From NCBI GenBank assembly GCA_025929455.1, contig JAICMB010000268.1:1-5403 (forward strand): a DNA stretch of 5,403 nucleotides, read 5' to 3'. Position 1 is the first letter of the stretch; each line of letters opens with the position of its first letter. Positions 5,228 through 5,403 of the stretch are shown here, piece by piece. Origin of the DNA: Bryobacteraceae bacterium. GTDB taxonomy: Bacteria; Acidobacteriota; Terriglobia; Bryobacterales; Bryobacteraceae. The notes under the pieces are model-generated. The model did no database searches. It was given only the letters and a program-made list of their open reading frames with translations, and was not told the origin of the DNA. Made by a program: the position numbers and the translations under genes.

Positions 5228-5403
5228 ATGATTGACTCGGCAGCCAGACTTGCATCGACTGAAGAATCGCCGGTTTTAAACGGTCTGAGGGAGAGCGACA
5301 TTCGTGCCGAGCTCGACCGGATCCTAAAGAGCCGCGTGTTCATCCATTCCCACCGCATCCGGCGGTTCCTGCAGTTCGTTGTAGACGAATGCCTGCTTGG
5401 CCG
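5228..5403 (+). CDS. N-terminus of an Acidobacteriota-type signalling or regulatory protein, truncated by the window edge
   Basis: From ATG 5228 the frame stays open to the end of the window, giving 58 residues plus a partial codon. The segment from about residue 24 onward matches a recurrent N-terminal domain that I recall from large acidobacterial proteins: IRAELDRILKSRVF followed by SHRIRRFLQFVVDECLLG. In those proteins it is followed by an IG..VF....YDP..D..VR block and then by TPR repeats, a cyclase-like or FlgO-like region, or membrane segments. The biochemical function of the family is not established to my knowledge; a DNA-binding or signalling role is commonly assumed. No strong Shine-Dalgarno precedes the ATG (AGG at 5211-5213 is rather far). 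The gene is transcribed divergently from the DedA-like gene and has a dyad 60 bases upstream. The missing remainder prevents a firmer call. Confidence 0.7.
   Translation, partial: MIDSAARLASTEESPVLNGLRESDIRAELDRILKSRVFIHSHRIRRFLQFVVDECLLG

Overview
The window looks like chromosomal DNA of a GC-rich member of the Acidobacteriota. This rests on three things: the N-terminal signature of the last, truncated gene, which resembles a family expanded in acidobacterial genomes; a PEP-CTERM exported protein; and the general look of the metabolic genes. It is an inference from family knowledge, not from a marker gene. Coding density is high and no RNA genes, CRISPR arrays or insertion sequences were seen. 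No gene-free stretch exceeds 300 bases.

Plus-strand block (1-3344). Four genes are packed head to tail: the C-terminal part of a Gfo/Idh/MocA-type oxidoreductase, a double-SIS-domain sugar isomerase-like protein, a ROK-family sugar kinase, and a class 1B dihydroorotate dehydrogenase (pyrD). The first two joints are overlaps (ATGA at 457-460; about 11 bases around 1472-1482), so the first three genes are probably translationally coupled. They make sense together as a small sugar or amino-sugar route: oxidise or epimerise, isomerise or deaminate, phosphorylate. The substrate cannot be read from the sequence. pyrD (pyrimidine synthesis) follows 61 bases after the kinase stop and may simply share the transcript. 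Two anomalies stand out. The oxidoreductase has an in-frame TAG at 50-52 in the middle of conserved protein sequence. The kinase's N-terminal ATP-binding motif lies upstream of any ATG, GTG or TTG in its frame, with an ACG at 1472 exactly where an ATG would be expected.

Minus-strand block (3341-5091). Transcribed leftward, in order, are a DedA/VTT-family membrane protein (TTG start with a good Shine-Dalgarno), a small secreted helical protein with its own near-leaderless promoter candidate, and a PEP-CTERM secreted protein. The PEP-CTERM gene converges on pyrD so tightly that the two stop codons overlap. The 112-base gap upstream of it (3956-4067) holds an 11-bp perfect inverted repeat. One arm of this repeat contains the gene's Shine-Dalgarno, so the leader could fold to hide the ribosome binding site.

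Right edge (5092-5403). A 136-base divergent intergenic region carries an 8-bp perfect dyad (5142-5168). It is followed by the beginning of a plus-strand gene that runs off the window.

The most interesting points are the Shine-Dalgarno-sequestering hairpin before the PEP-CTERM gene, the TAG-interrupted oxidoreductase, and the missing canonical start of the kinase. No wholly new multi-gene system could be demonstrated.
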